Shown here: positions 24,970 through 34,202 of the stretch, piece after piece | How the letters are laid out: every line of letters begins with the position of its first letter | Position numbering within the stretch: position 1 is the stretch's first letter | Origin: Chryseobacterium gregarium DSM 19109 | Lineage (GTDB): Bacteria; Bacteroidota; Bacteroidia; Flavobacteriales; Weeksellaceae | Length of the DNA stretch: 64,000 nt | Assembly: GCF_000430845.1 (NCBI RefSeq) | Contig: NZ_AUMU01000001.1 | Coordinates: 372,001 to 436,000 of the forward strand | Direction of reading: 5' to 3' | Made by a program: the position numbers and the translations under genes | The notes under the pieces: generated by a model | What the model saw: only the letters and a program-made list of their open reading frames with translations | The model's database searches: none | What the model was told of the DNA's origin: nothing

Positions 24970-25899
24970 TTATAATTTACCTTCAATCCCGTTAAAAAGC
25001 ATTGCGATAATCCCTGCAAAAACCCAAAATCTCAGAATATTGAGTGTCAGAAATTTACTTTTCCTGGAATGGTTGAGAATCAAATAAATGCATAGCGTCA
25101 TAACAAACAGTCCTCCTGCAAAATAATAGGCCATGAATCCGGAAATTCCGGTCCTCATTATTATTTTCATTGAAACGGCCATGGTAATGACCAGTAATGA
25201 AACAATGATTGTTTTTGTGGTCTTGTTTGAAAAATGATTCGGTACGGTAGTATAGCCAAAGGCCTTGTCAACACTTTTCGTTAAGGTATCTTTTACGATA
25301 TCAATGCAGAGAAGGATCAAAAACAGAAACACGGCCATCAACAAAACCTTCTTTGAAAAGGTTTCATAATACACCATCATTCCGAAGAACGGATACAGGG
25401 TAAGGCTTACAAAAGTGAGGTTGTTTAAGATCAGTACACGGCTGAGTTTATGGCTGTACAGCCACATGAAAAACTGATAGACGACAAAAAATATAAATAC
25501 CCTGTGTGAGATCATCAATGCAATTCCAAGGGAAATTACACTTAAAAACAAATAGGCGTACAGAAAATATTTCTGTTTGATAAAGCTCTGGATTCTCGTT
25601 CTGAAAGGCTTTACGATATGATCTTTTTCAAAATCATAAAACTGGTTGATGGTCCCTCCTGCCAGAATGGTCAGAACGGTACAGAAAATAATGCCGTGAA
25701 CTTTAAAATCAAAAACAAATTTCCTGAAGGTTTCATCCTGATTGAAAAGGAAAAAGGTTGAGACGTACAGCGCAAAAGTGAGCAGGATGGCAATAAAAAA
25801 GCGGGCTCCCAGAAGAAAGCCCACAAATTGTGAAAATCTGTAAAAAAAAGATTTCTGTATATAATTTCTCTGTTGTAAATTTTCTTTTTCAGAATTCAT
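24970..25899 (-). CDS. UbiA-family prenyltransferase
   Basis: A 309-residue membrane protein with about nine hydrophobic helices. The first Asp-rich motif NQFYDFEKD and the second DIVKDTLTKSVDKAFG bind the prenyl diphosphate via magnesium. It starts 10 bp after the mevalonate kinase gene, so it belongs to the isoprenoid supply. Whether the acceptor is a quinone ring, glycerol phosphate or another compound cannot be decided; it is not obviously MenA. Confidence 0.83.
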   Translation of the reverse strand: MNSEKENLQQRNYIQKSFFYRFSQFVGFLLGARFFIAILLTFALYVSTFFLFNQDETFRKFVFDFKVHGIIFCTVLTILAGGTINQFYDFEKDHIVKPFRTRIQSFIKQKYFLYAYLFLSVISLGIALMISHRVFIFFVVYQFFMWLYSHKLSRVLILNNLTFVSLTLYPFFGMMVYYETFSKKVLLMAVFLFLILLCIDIVKDTLTKSVDKAFGYTTVPNHFSNKTTKTIIVSLLVITMAVSMKIIMRTGISGFMAYYFAGGLFVMTLCIYLILNHSRKSKFLTLNILRFWVFAGIIAMLFNGIEGKL

Positions 25900-25909
25900 T
25901 TACAACAGT

Positions 25910-26836
25910 TTAGAATCTGTAAATTACTTCTTTCTGGAAACCGTCAAGCATTTTTTCTGCTTTTTCGTAATCTTTGGTGAAGCCTAATATATAACCGCCG
26001 CCGCCGCTTCCGCAGAGCTTAAGATAATACGCATTGGAATCGAGACCTTTTTTCCAGATATTAAAAATACTTTCGGGGATCATCGGACGAAAATGTTCAT
26101 ATGCCCAATAGGAAAGTTTCTTCAGGTTTCTGAAAAACGGATTCATGTCTTTTTTCAGGAAAGCATCGATACAGGCATTATTGTAGCGGATAAACTCCTC
26201 CTTTAGCGTTTTACGGAATCCTTCGGTTTTCATTTTTTCAAAGAAAATCTGAATCATGGGACCCGTTTCTCCTGTAATTCCCGAATCAATCAGGAAAATT
26301 GCTCCTTTTCCTTCTTCACCGTCTGGAATGGCTACTTTATCCAAGTTCTCCCTATTTTCAATAAGAATCGGCAGGTTCATGTAACAGATCAAAGGATCCA
26401 TCCCCGAACTTTTACCGTGGAAATAACTTTCCATTTCTCCGAAAACCGCTTTAAGCTGTTTGAGGTTATCTTTGGAAATAGTTTCAGGATTCAGTTTATT
26501 GGCCGAATATTTTTCAAAAATCGCAGCGACCAAAGCACCTGAACTTCCTACTCCATACCCCTGCGGAATATTTGAGTCAAAGAACAGCCCGTCTTCAATA
26601 TCTTTTTTAAAGCTTTCGATATCAAGTTTGAATTCATCTGATACCTCAAGTACGGAAAGAAAATCCGAATATTCATGAAGATGCTGATTTGATTTTTTTT
26701 CAAATTCAGAACCGAGATCTGAAAACTTCAGTGCCCCTTTATAAAAACTGTAGGGAACTACAAGGCCCCGGGAATCTTCTATCATTCCATATTCTCCGAA
26801 CAAAATGATTTTCGCGTAAAATAAAGGGTTCGTCAT
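25910..26836 (-). CDS. Mevalonate kinase (GHMP kinase family)
   Basis: A 308-residue GHMP kinase. The ATP-binding loop is PQGYGVGSSGALVAAIFEKY (residues about 91-110); Glu/Asp at FHGKSSGMDPL bind substrate and the C-terminal LCGSGGGGYILGF closes the site. It phosphorylates mevalonate in the isoprenoid pathway. It heads a two-gene unit with a UbiA-like prenyltransferase. Diphosphomevalonate decarboxylase is not in the window. Confidence 0.85.
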   Translation of the reverse strand: MTNPLFYAKIILFGEYGMIEDSRGLVVPYSFYKGALKFSDLGSEFEKKSNQHLHEYSDFLSVLEVSDEFKLDIESFKKDIEDGLFFDSNIPQGYGVGSSGALVAAIFEKYSANKLNPETISKDNLKQLKAVFGEMESYFHGKSSGMDPLICYMNLPILIENRENLDKVAIPDGEEGKGAIFLIDSGITGETGPMIQIFFEKMKTEGFRKTLKEEFIRYNNACIDAFLKKDMNPFFRNLKKLSYWAYEHFRPMIPESIFNIWKKGLDSNAYYLKLCGSGGGGYILGFTKDYEKAEKMLDGFQKEVIYRF

Positions 26837-26861
26837 TTGTTATGTAAGTAATAAACTTTTG

Positions 26862-26869
26862 CAAATTTA
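26862..26869 (-). promoter_or_regulatory. -7 box of the mevalonate kinase/UbiA unit
   Basis: TAAATTTG fits TAnnTTTG, about 26 bp before the ATG. Confidence 0.5.
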
Positions 26870-26953
26870 TGATTATTCTGCTGAATACATGCAAAATCCA
26901 AGCCGAATCGTCACAACTATTTTAACTGATTTTAAGTATACCTTATACTTAAC

Positions 26954-26980
26954 AAAAAAGCCTGAAAAAATCAGGCTTTT
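26954..26980 (-). terminator. Terminator of the M12B protease gene
   Basis: AAAAGCCTGA and TCAGGCTTTT form a 10-bp stem with A/T runs on both sides, shortly after the stop codon. Confidence 0.85.
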
Positions 26981-26997
26981 AATATCAATTGTTTAAA

Positions 26998-29163
26998 TTA
27001 TTGTTTGATCAGTTTTTTAGTGACCTTCTGCTTTTCTGTTTCTACAGTGACCACGTAATTGCCGGTTTGCATTTCAGAAATATTTACGTCATACTTCGTT
27101 CCTTTCAGAGAAGATGCTGATTTAATCAACCTTCCTGCTTCGTCATACATTTTAAATGACTTTAAAGCATCTTTAGATGAAATTGTAATTGTATTTCTTG
27201 CTGGGTTCGGATAGATATTTACTGAAGAATCTTTTGTATTCACATCTTCCACTGCCAGTACGGCACATGAAAAATTTGCTTTCCATCCGCTTTCATTTTC
27301 TGCAGGATCTGAAACGAATCTCACGGTGATAGCTCCTGAAGGATGTGTGGATGTAAAGGATACCGGTGCCACAGTTCCCGTTAGAGCATTCCCTGTTGTA
27401 AACATCGGTGAGCTGGTAGACGGACCATTGTAAACATACATGAAATCATAATCCTCTTCTAAAGAAAGTTCTGTAAAATTCATGGTCAGTGCTCCTGAAC
27501 TCGGATAGAATGTTTTTACAATCGTCTGGTTATCGCCGTAATTTCCGGTCGTCCCTCCCGTATCTGTAAATAAAGTTCCGCCACACCAGTCGCCGTCTGT
27601 CATGAACATCTGTGTCCTCTGATATCCTGCTGAACAATCCGTTCCTACTGACAACAGATAATAGGTTGCCGGCTGAAGGTTTGAAAAGCTGAATGACGGT
27701 GTCGCTGTGGTTCCTGTGGAAACCGGAGTTCCGTCAAACTTCGTCAGCTTATATTTCCAGGAAGCAGAGGCTGCATCGGTAAATGCCGCATTGGCAGAAA
27801 TCTGCGTAATATTTGAAACAGACAATCCCGTGATGGTTGTGGAACAGGCGGTTGTACAATTGGTTCCCAGACAAGCCTTGGAATCTACTGTATTCCTGAT
27901 CAGCGCAGCCGGCTGAGGGCCAAAGCCGTTCGTAAAATTAATTCCGACTCCCGAAATCAAATGGCAATAACTCATAATAGTCCCTTTTACAGAAGTAGAA
28001 GGAATAGGACCGGTGCAGCCTTCATCAGCACCTGCGGCAGGGCCACATCCATCAATGGCTGTATTGTTTCCGTTCCAGGCACAGGCATGGGTATGGGGAG
28101 AACCTAAGCTGTGACCCATTTCGTGAGTCATCGCCATAATTGTCCACGAATAAACCGGAACGTTATTGTAAGTTTGGGAAGCTCCCGAGTAAGCATGCCT
28201 GTTTGTTGTACACAGGGAATTGATATACGCAACACTTGTGGTGGAAGGCTGATTTACCAAATGCGCCAGATCTCCATTGAATGTCTGCCTGTTCGCTCTG
28301 AAACTGGCCAGATTGGCATTGGGTGCTCCGGTATACGGATCCGCAGTGGTCCAGATAAAGATCTCGTTCAGCGCAATCTTCACATCATCGTTATTATAGA
28401 GTGTTGCTATATTGTTATGGATGGCGGTCAGCCAGTTGGATGTAGTGGTCGTATTAGAACCATTGTTTACATAGGGAGTATAGCATATTTCATAATAGAT
28501 TCTGACACAGTTCTGCGTCAGTAATTTCCCTGTGTTTTTCTGTGCTTCAGGGTTAAAAGAAACTTTTTGCTTCTGATTTTCAGCTAATTCATCAATCCCG
28601 CAGATAAAAGGATTTATCCCTGTGAGTTTTGAATCTGAATAACTGACAAAGTCTTCAGAATTTTTTACTTTTCCTACAATGATATTTCCCAATTCCGGTG
28701 TTGAAGCCACTCCTACAATATCATTATCAAAAAAGCTGAACGCAACAACTGAGTGGTTATCTCCCTTTACAATTCCCTGGTAATAAGCTCCGGGTGTATA
28801 ATTTACAATTTCGCCTTTATTGGTGGTTACTTTAAAATCATTGGTGAAAATCTGGTTTTTATACAGTTCTATTGTAATCTGTTTTCCGTCAAAAGGAAAT
28901 GTCAGTTCCAGATATTCCGGCTTCTCATACACCAGCTTTTTTAATTGTTTATTATTGACACGAATTACAGAGATGTCTGTAGCTGCCCTTTTGTATTCAG
29001 CTAATTTATCTGACATCTGGTCTGCTGTAAACAGATCAAATTTTTCAAAGTTTTTTTTCTGGGCATGATATTCGGAAACTTTCTGGGCGACAGGTCTCAT
29101 ATTCTGAGAAAAGCCCAATACCATAAACTGAAGAATACAGAGGAGTAGAATTTTTTTTATCAT
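26998..29163 (-). CDS. Secreted M12B/reprolysin-like metalloprotease with CUB-like and T9SS sorting domains
   Basis: A 721-residue exported protease. A signal peptide (LLLCILQFMVLGFSQ) and a propeptide of about 190 residues precede the zinc domain. HEMGHSLGSPH is the HExxHxxGxxH zinc site and IMSYCH the Met-turn. An FN3-like segment (SNITQISANAAF, about 445-520) and a CUB-like domain (GDNQTIVKTFYPSSG, about 545-630) follow. The C-terminal 75 residues (IYPNPARNTITI to GNYVVTVETEKQ) are a T9SS type A sorting signal. It is likely released or cell-attached through type IX secretion. Confidence 0.9.
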   Translation of the reverse strand: MIKKILLLCILQFMVLGFSQNMRPVAQKVSEYHAQKKNFEKFDLFTADQMSDKLAEYKRAATDISVIRVNNKQLKKLVYEKPEYLELTFPFDGKQITIELYKNQIFTNDFKVTTNKGEIVNYTPGAYYQGIVKGDNHSVVAFSFFDNDIVGVASTPELGNIIVGKVKNSEDFVSYSDSKLTGINPFICGIDELAENQKQKVSFNPEAQKNTGKLLTQNCVRIYYEICYTPYVNNGSNTTTTSNWLTAIHNNIATLYNNDDVKIALNEIFIWTTADPYTGAPNANLASFRANRQTFNGDLAHLVNQPSTTSVAYINSLCTTNRHAYSGASQTYNNVPVYSWTIMAMTHEMGHSLGSPHTHACAWNGNNTAIDGCGPAAGADEGCTGPIPSTSVKGTIMSYCHLISGVGINFTNGFGPQPAALIRNTVDSKACLGTNCTTACSTTITGLSVSNITQISANAAFTDAASASWKYKLTKFDGTPVSTGTTATPSFSFSNLQPATYYLLSVGTDCSAGYQRTQMFMTDGDWCGGTLFTDTGGTTGNYGDNQTIVKTFYPSSGALTMNFTELSLEEDYDFMYVYNGPSTSSPMFTTGNALTGTVAPVSFTSTHPSGAITVRFVSDPAENESGWKANFSCAVLAVEDVNTKDSSVNIYPNPARNTITISSKDALKSFKMYDEAGRLIKSASSLKGTKYDVNISEMQTGNYVVTVETEKQKVTKKLIKQ

Positions 29164-29310
29164 TGTTACGATTAATTATAATTTGCAAATAAACAAAAAA
29201 TATATATTTATTATGAGAAATAGCTACAGTTTTAATAAAATTAAATTTTATAATAATAAAAAATAACCTATACAATATAAAACTGGTAACATAAAGGTTT
29301 AAAAACAAAA

Positions 29311-29331
29311 AAAGGCGCTTAAAGCGCCTTT
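29311..29331 (-). terminator. Terminator of the UMF1 transporter gene
   Basis: AAAGGCGCTTAAAGCGCCTTT forms an 8-bp GC-rich stem just beyond the stop codon at 29350. Confidence 0.85.
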
Positions 29332-29349
29332 GCAAAATTATTTTTTTAA

Positions 29350-30879
29350 TTATTTGTTCTGCGTATTCAATTTCATAAACCGGATCAATATCAATCCTAC
29401 AAAAAAGAACAAGGCCATAGAGAAAGCGGCAAACCTCATCCCTGATGCTGAAGGAAGCGTGATGTCAATCTTAGCAAAAATCCTGATCAGCGCATCATAT
29501 TTATCAATAAATAAAGCAAATACAAAAGTTCCTACAATGATGGCAATTTTCTCCAGAACGTCATAAAAACTGAAAAACGTGGTGTTTTCCATAGAGTTTT
29601 CTGGCAGCAATTTGGAATAGGTAGACCGTGACATCGCCTGCAGGCCGCCCATCACAAGACCCACCACCGCAGCTACACCATAAAACTGATATTCAACCGT
29701 AGGGTTTTCTTTGTTCAGGAAGTATGCCCAGATACAGGCAACAATCCATAAGACAATGGCAATTGAGATAACGTTTTTATTTCCTATTTTTCTTGATAAT
29801 CTTGAGAAAACCACGGCCCCGATAATGGCTTCAATCTGAATAATCAACAGGGTCCCGATCAATTTATCCTGCGGAAGATTGATTTCACTTTTTCCGAACA
29901 ATGTGGCCATCAGAAAAATAGTCTGCATCCCTACGCTGTAGAAAAAGAAACTTGATAAGAAAAACTTTAAGTTTCTGTGTTTAAAAAGTTCTTTCCCGAC
30001 TTTAAAAAGTTCATGAAAACTTTCTTTGGCAATATCTTTATAAAAGCTCAGGTTATCCTTTAAAACCTCGAAGAAACCTCCCTGCTCTTCATGCCTTTTA
30101 AAAATGTTTTTATAATTTAACAAAACCAGGTCCTTCGGAAGCTTTTCCTTCACATCCCCAAACTGAGGCAGGTGCTTGAAAGTATACTGAGAAAAACCAA
30201 ACCACCATGCTCCTGTCAGCAAAAAGCTGATCCTGGTGAACAGTAGCTGCTGTGCGGCACCTTTGGCAAAAACCTGAATCAATACCAAACAGATTACTAC
30301 CAAAACTACAGAACCGATGTATCCGTACACATAACCTTTTGCAGAAAGCGCATCCTGTTTGTCCCGTGTCGCAATATCCGGTAAAAAAGAATTGTAAAAC
30401 ACGAGGCTTCCCCAGAATCCTACACTGGCCGTAATACTGAACAGCAAACCAAGAAAGACATTGTGCATTCCCGTAAACATCGCCAGCCCCATACATGAAG
30501 TTGCCCCCAGATAGCAGAAGAACTGAAGGAAAGATTTTTTATTTCCGATCGTATCTGCCAGGGAAGATAAGAACGGTGACAGGAGAACAACGATAAAGAA
30601 CGAGATCGTCAGTGAATATCCGTACACGGCATCCGGCTGGTATTCTTTACCAAAAATCTTGATCATGTGCCGTACCGGAACATCAATCCATGTTTTTGTC
30701 GCTTCCACATATTCCTTCTTTTCATAAGCCGTGGTAAGAATGGAATAATAAATCGGGAAAATAGTAGAAGTAATTACTAAAGAGTATACCGAGTTAGCCC
30801 AGTCATAGACTGCCCATGCTTTCATGATTTTCGGATTATTCTTTATGTTTTGAGTTTGCAGATGCTCAATTTCAGACAT
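29350..30879 (-). CDS. UMF1-family (Atg22-like) MFS transporter
   Basis: A 509-residue membrane protein with about 12 hydrophobic helices. The start IMKAWAVYDWANSVYSLVI and the later GLVMGGLQAMSRSTYSKLLPE are typical of the UMF1 branch. A central cytoplasmic loop (residues about 255-310) is charged. Substrates of bacterial members are unknown. A -7 box TATTTTTG lies about 22 bp upstream. Confidence 0.85.
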   Translation of the reverse strand: MSEIEHLQTQNIKNNPKIMKAWAVYDWANSVYSLVITSTIFPIYYSILTTAYEKKEYVEATKTWIDVPVRHMIKIFGKEYQPDAVYGYSLTISFFIVVLLSPFLSSLADTIGNKKSFLQFFCYLGATSCMGLAMFTGMHNVFLGLLFSITASVGFWGSLVFYNSFLPDIATRDKQDALSAKGYVYGYIGSVVLVVICLVLIQVFAKGAAQQLLFTRISFLLTGAWWFGFSQYTFKHLPQFGDVKEKLPKDLVLLNYKNIFKRHEEQGGFFEVLKDNLSFYKDIAKESFHELFKVGKELFKHRNLKFFLSSFFFYSVGMQTIFLMATLFGKSEINLPQDKLIGTLLIIQIEAIIGAVVFSRLSRKIGNKNVISIAIVLWIVACIWAYFLNKENPTVEYQFYGVAAVVGLVMGGLQAMSRSTYSKLLPENSMENTTFFSFYDVLEKIAIIVGTFVFALFIDKYDALIRIFAKIDITLPSASGMRFAAFSMALFFFVGLILIRFMKLNTQNK

Positions 30880-30900
30880 TTCAAATATATATTAGTAGCA

Positions 30901-30908
30901 CAAAAATA
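30901..30908 (-). promoter_or_regulatory. -7 box of the UMF1 transporter gene
   Basis: TATTTTTG fits TAnnTTTG, 22 bp before the ATG. A second TATATTTG lies too close to the ATG to be preferred. Confidence 0.45.
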
Positions 30909-30910
30909 GA

Positions 30911-30936
30911 AAAACCATTGCATATTCAATGGTTTT
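30911..30936. terminator. Hairpin between thiolase and UMF1 genes
   Basis: AAAACCATTG and CAATGGTTTT form a 10-bp stem directly upstream of the UMF1 promoter, perhaps a second terminator for thiolase read-through. Confidence 0.55.
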
Positions 30937-31109
30937 TATTTTGTTTCGGAGAAATTTTATTATTGGGTTAAAATACAGATGATTTTTTGGTTTGTTTTAT
31001 TAGGTATAATATAGTGATGGTATTTGTTTCTAACAACATTCAAGATTTATCTTATTCAAAATCCCACTTCTGTTATGTCCCGGAACAGCAGCCATACGTT
31101 TCTCAAAAC

Positions 31110-31138
31110 AAAAAATCCGGAAGCCTGAACTTCCGGAT
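31110..31138 (-). terminator. Terminator of the thiolase gene
   Basis: ATCCGGAAG and CTTCCGGAT with loop CCTGAA, followed by a T run on the minus strand. Confidence 0.85.
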
Positions 31139-31161
31139 AGATCGGTTATCAAAAAAAATGA

Positions 31162-32343
31162 TTATTGTATATTTTCAATAACAATGGCAGAAGCACCTCC
31201 ACCTCCGTTGCATATGGCTGCAGCACCATATTTCCCGTTGTTTTGCTTTAAAATATTAATCAGGGTCACAATAATTCTTGATCCTGAACTTCCCAGCGGG
31301 TGACCTAATGCTACCGCTCCCCCGTGAATATTCACTTTAGAAGCATCTAAACCTAAAATTTTATTATTGGCCAAACCAACTACGGAGAAAGCCTCATTAA
31401 ATTCAAAGAAATCAATATCTGTAAGCTCTAAACCTGCTTTTTTAAGTGCAATCGGCAATGCTTTGGAAGGTGCTGTGGTAAAATTCTCAGGCTCCTGGGC
31501 AGCATCAGCATAGGAAACAATTCTTGCCAGTGGCTTAAGACCCAATTCTTCCATTTTTTCTCTGGAAACAAGGATCAAAGCAGACGCACCATCGTTAAGT
31601 GTAGAGGCATTGGCGGCAGTCACCGTCCCTTCATCTTTTTTGAAAACGGTTGGAAGTGTCGGGATTTTATCAAATTTCACGGCTTTGTATTCCTCATCTT
31701 CAGCAAAGATGATGGCATCTCCTTTTCTCTGAGGGATCTCTACGGCAACTACCTCATCAGTAAATTTTCCTTCGCTCCATGCCTTGGCAGCTCTGGTGTA
31801 AGATTCAATGGCGAACTGATCCTGATCTTCTCTTGAGAAGCCATAGTCAGTGGCACATTTTTCTGCACAAACTCCCATATGAACTTTGTTATAAACATCT
31901 GTAAGACCGTCCAATACCATTCCGTCCTGCATTTTTACATCGCCTAATTTGGCTGCAATTCTCGCGTTATAATAGTGGGGAACAGAAGACATGTTTTCCA
32001 TACCTCCTGCAACAATGACATCTGCATCACCGGCTTTGATAGCCTGAGCAGCCATGGTCACTGCTTTCATTCCTGAAGCACAAACTTTATTGACCGTAGT
32101 GGAAGGCGTTTCAACAGAAAGGCCTGCTCCCAAAGCTACCTGACGTGCCGGGGCCTGTCCTTCCCCAGCCTGTAAAACGTTTCCCATATAAATTTCCTGA
32201 ACCGCTTTCGGATCCAGACCGATTTTGTCTAATGCTCCTTTTACTGCAACAGATCCTAATTTTGTAGCCGGAACCGTTGATAAACTTCCCATAAAACTTC
32301 CCATCGGGGTTCTTACTGCGGAAACAATGAATACCTCTTTCAT
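31162..32343 (-). CDS. Acetyl-CoA acetyltransferase (thiolase)
   Basis: A 393-residue thiolase. Nucleophile Cys88 (NKVCASGMKAV), His near 348 (GGAVALGHPLGSSGSR) and the second Cys near 378 (CNGGGGASA) are all present. It can make or cleave acetoacetyl-CoA, so it may supply the mevalonate pathway (mevalonate kinase at 25.9 kb) or serve beta-oxidation along with the ETF genes at 38-39 kb. It forms its own unit with a strong terminator. Confidence 0.93.
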   Translation of the reverse strand: MKEVFIVSAVRTPMGSFMGSLSTVPATKLGSVAVKGALDKIGLDPKAVQEIYMGNVLQAGEGQAPARQVALGAGLSVETPSTTVNKVCASGMKAVTMAAQAIKAGDADVIVAGGMENMSSVPHYYNARIAAKLGDVKMQDGMVLDGLTDVYNKVHMGVCAEKCATDYGFSREDQDQFAIESYTRAAKAWSEGKFTDEVVAVEIPQRKGDAIIFAEDEEYKAVKFDKIPTLPTVFKKDEGTVTAANASTLNDGASALILVSREKMEELGLKPLARIVSYADAAQEPENFTTAPSKALPIALKKAGLELTDIDFFEFNEAFSVVGLANNKILGLDASKVNIHGGAVALGHPLGSSGSRIIVTLINILKQNNGKYGAAAICNGGGGASAIVIENIQ

Positions 32344-32498
32344 TTTTATAATTCTATTTTTATTTTATTAAATATATCTTTAGATTTAATTTTAACTCGA
32401 TGTTGATCAAAATCAGATTAAATAAGTTCAAAATTCAAATTGAGATTATAGTTTGGTATAACACTAATTTCAGTATGATAAAAAACTTTAGATTGCTG

Positions 32499-32879
32499 TT
32501 ATTTTTTATTTCCAGTAAAAATGATGATGAAAGCACCTAAAAATTCCACAATCCACCCCCATCTTAATTTTACAATACCCGCCAGTTTATCCTGCCATGA
32601 TTTAAAAGGCATAAACCTGAAATATTCAGAAGCCTGATACTTTACAGCAAATAAAGTGAATGAAAATAAAATAATTAAGAGAACCGCAAAAATCCTTGCT
32701 GCTCTCACACTGTTGTTTACAATCCCAAACATAACTCCTGCGGAAAGAATCCAACATGCAATAGCCAGATAATGATCGAGTTTCCAATAGTTCCAGTTTC
32801 CGATAACAGGAATATGAACCAGTGGCAGAAAGCTTCCCGCGACCACCAATAACAATCCTAATATTTGAATATTTTTCAT
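32499..32879 (-). CDS. Small membrane hypothetical protein
   Basis: A 126-residue protein with four hydrophobic segments (ILGLLLVVAGSFLPLV, YLAIACWILSAGVMFGI, IFAVLLIILFSFTLFAV, WIVEFLGAFIIIFTG). No family is recognised. The ATG at 32879 (MKNIQIL) is preferred to 32915, because the upstream codons overlap a terminator hairpin. Confidence 0.6.
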   Translation of the reverse strand: MKNIQILGLLLVVAGSFLPLVHIPVIGNWNYWKLDHYLAIACWILSAGVMFGIVNNSVRAARIFAVLLIILFSFTLFAVKYQASEYFRFMPFKSWQDKLAGIVKLRWGWIVEFLGAFIIIFTGNKK

Positions 32880-32906
32880 ATTTCTTAAAGTACCAAAATA
32901 CAAAAA

Positions 32907-32933
32907 AAAACACACTTATAATAAATGTGTTTT
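32907..32933 (-). terminator. Terminator of the barrel protein gene at 33028
   Basis: AAAACACA and TGTGTTTT arms with an AT loop, about 95 bp after the stop codon. Confidence 0.6.
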
Positions 32934-33027
32934 AAAAGTAAATTTTATTCATTAGTATTTCATAAATGATAAAATAATTAACAAAAATTTAATCATTATA
33001 TAATATATAAAGGCAATCATTAGATAA

Positions 33028-34122
33028 TTAAAAACGGACATTCATTAACTCAATTCCGATCTGAAGTCCATATTTATGGGTGAGATTCGCATTATTATTG
33101 AATGCCGGTGTAAAATCTTTTTGAACATACAGATTGAATCCTGCATAACGGATTCCCAGTTTTCCGCCAAAAATAATATCATTCAGCCCGTGGTTTATTG
33201 TTTCTCTTTCTACAATTCTTTTGCTGAATTCATTGGAATATCTGTTGTAAATATTGCTGGCAACTCTAACGCCTCCATATACACCCGCAATGATACTGAA
33301 CTGGTTTACCTTGTTGTTTAAGTATTTCACACCATCATATTCAATGTATTTAGGATTCAGAATAAATCTAAGATCAGCAGGAATAAAAATATAATGATTA
33401 TTGATATAAGTTTCTTTCAGATCTCCTTTCGTAAAATCAGTAATCTCTAAAGCATGATGTTCCTGGCTGAACACTCTTCCGTATTTGGCATTCGACTGAT
33501 CCCAACGGTAACCAACTCCCAAACGATAAAAAACAGGACTTTTGAAACCTCCAAGCTGGTTTTCATACCTTATTATAAAACCGGCAGAATTAAAAACAGT
33601 ATTCTTAAAATCAGAATTTTTATCAAAAAACCTGAACGGTTTGTCTTTGGAAGTATATCCTGCTCCTACAAGTGCAATAGCATATTCCCAGGAATGAAGA
33701 TAATCTGCGGGTATTTTTTTATCTTCATCAATATGAACGCTAATACCGCCTAATCCAAACACCATCTGATTTTTATCATTACGTAAAGAATCATTAGGTT
33801 TTAAAATCGCATCTTTTACCATTTGTCTGGTTATTTCCTCGAATTCCAATTTCTGAGCATCTATTTTTTCATTAATTGCCTGCTCATATTTTGATGCAAT
33901 ATCAGCTCTCAAGTTCTGTTTTTCATTACCATCGATTTTATTTTTTTTAAAATCCTGATCAATATCATCAAGTTCCTTATTCATTTTTATTTTTTCCGAA
34001 ACTACGATGCTGTCAATCTTTCTGGAATAATTCTTCATAGAAGGATTAACATGTGCATTTTCCTGTGCAGAAGCAAATGAAAAAGTCATCATGATGGTCA
34101 TTAAAGCAATTTTTGTTTTCAT
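33028..34122 (-). CDS. Outer-membrane barrel protein with coiled-coil N-terminal region
   Basis: A 364-residue exported protein. Signal peptide MKTKIALMTIMMTFSFASAQ. Residues about 30-110 are highly charged and helical (KIKMNKELDDIDQDFKKNKI, ADIASKYEQAINEK), likely a periplasmic coiled coil. From about 120 on it alternates like a beta barrel (YAIALVGAGYTS, FYRLGVGYRWDQS) and ends in YGLQIGIELMNVRF. It follows the ECF sigma/anti-sigma-like genes with 80 bp spacing, so it may be the regulated output or a stress-sensing element. Confidence 0.65.
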   Translation of the reverse strand: MKTKIALMTIMMTFSFASAQENAHVNPSMKNYSRKIDSIVVSEKIKMNKELDDIDQDFKKNKIDGNEKQNLRADIASKYEQAINEKIDAQKLEFEEITRQMVKDAILKPNDSLRNDKNQMVFGLGGISVHIDEDKKIPADYLHSWEYAIALVGAGYTSKDKPFRFFDKNSDFKNTVFNSAGFIIRYENQLGGFKSPVFYRLGVGYRWDQSNAKYGRVFSQEHHALEITDFTKGDLKETYINNHYIFIPADLRFILNPKYIEYDGVKYLNNKVNQFSIIAGVYGGVRVASNIYNRYSNEFSKRIVERETINHGLNDIIFGGKLGIRYAGFNLYVQKDFTPAFNNNANLTHKYGLQIGIELMNVRF

Positions 34123-34202
34123 ATCTTTTAATTATTTAAGACAATATTTTAGCGCTGATCATTTTAAATGAACAGTATATTAATTTTAAAAAATTTTACA
34201 AT

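Noticed and set aside
29220..29350. ORF between the M12B and UMF1 genes on the minus strand
   Set aside because: It includes the GC-rich terminator and AT spacer and partly overlaps the protease start in a shifted frame.
30987..31181. Plus-strand 64-residue ORF in the thiolase/UMF1 spacer
   Set aside because: It runs across the thiolase terminator at 31110-31138 and into the thiolase gene; no family match.
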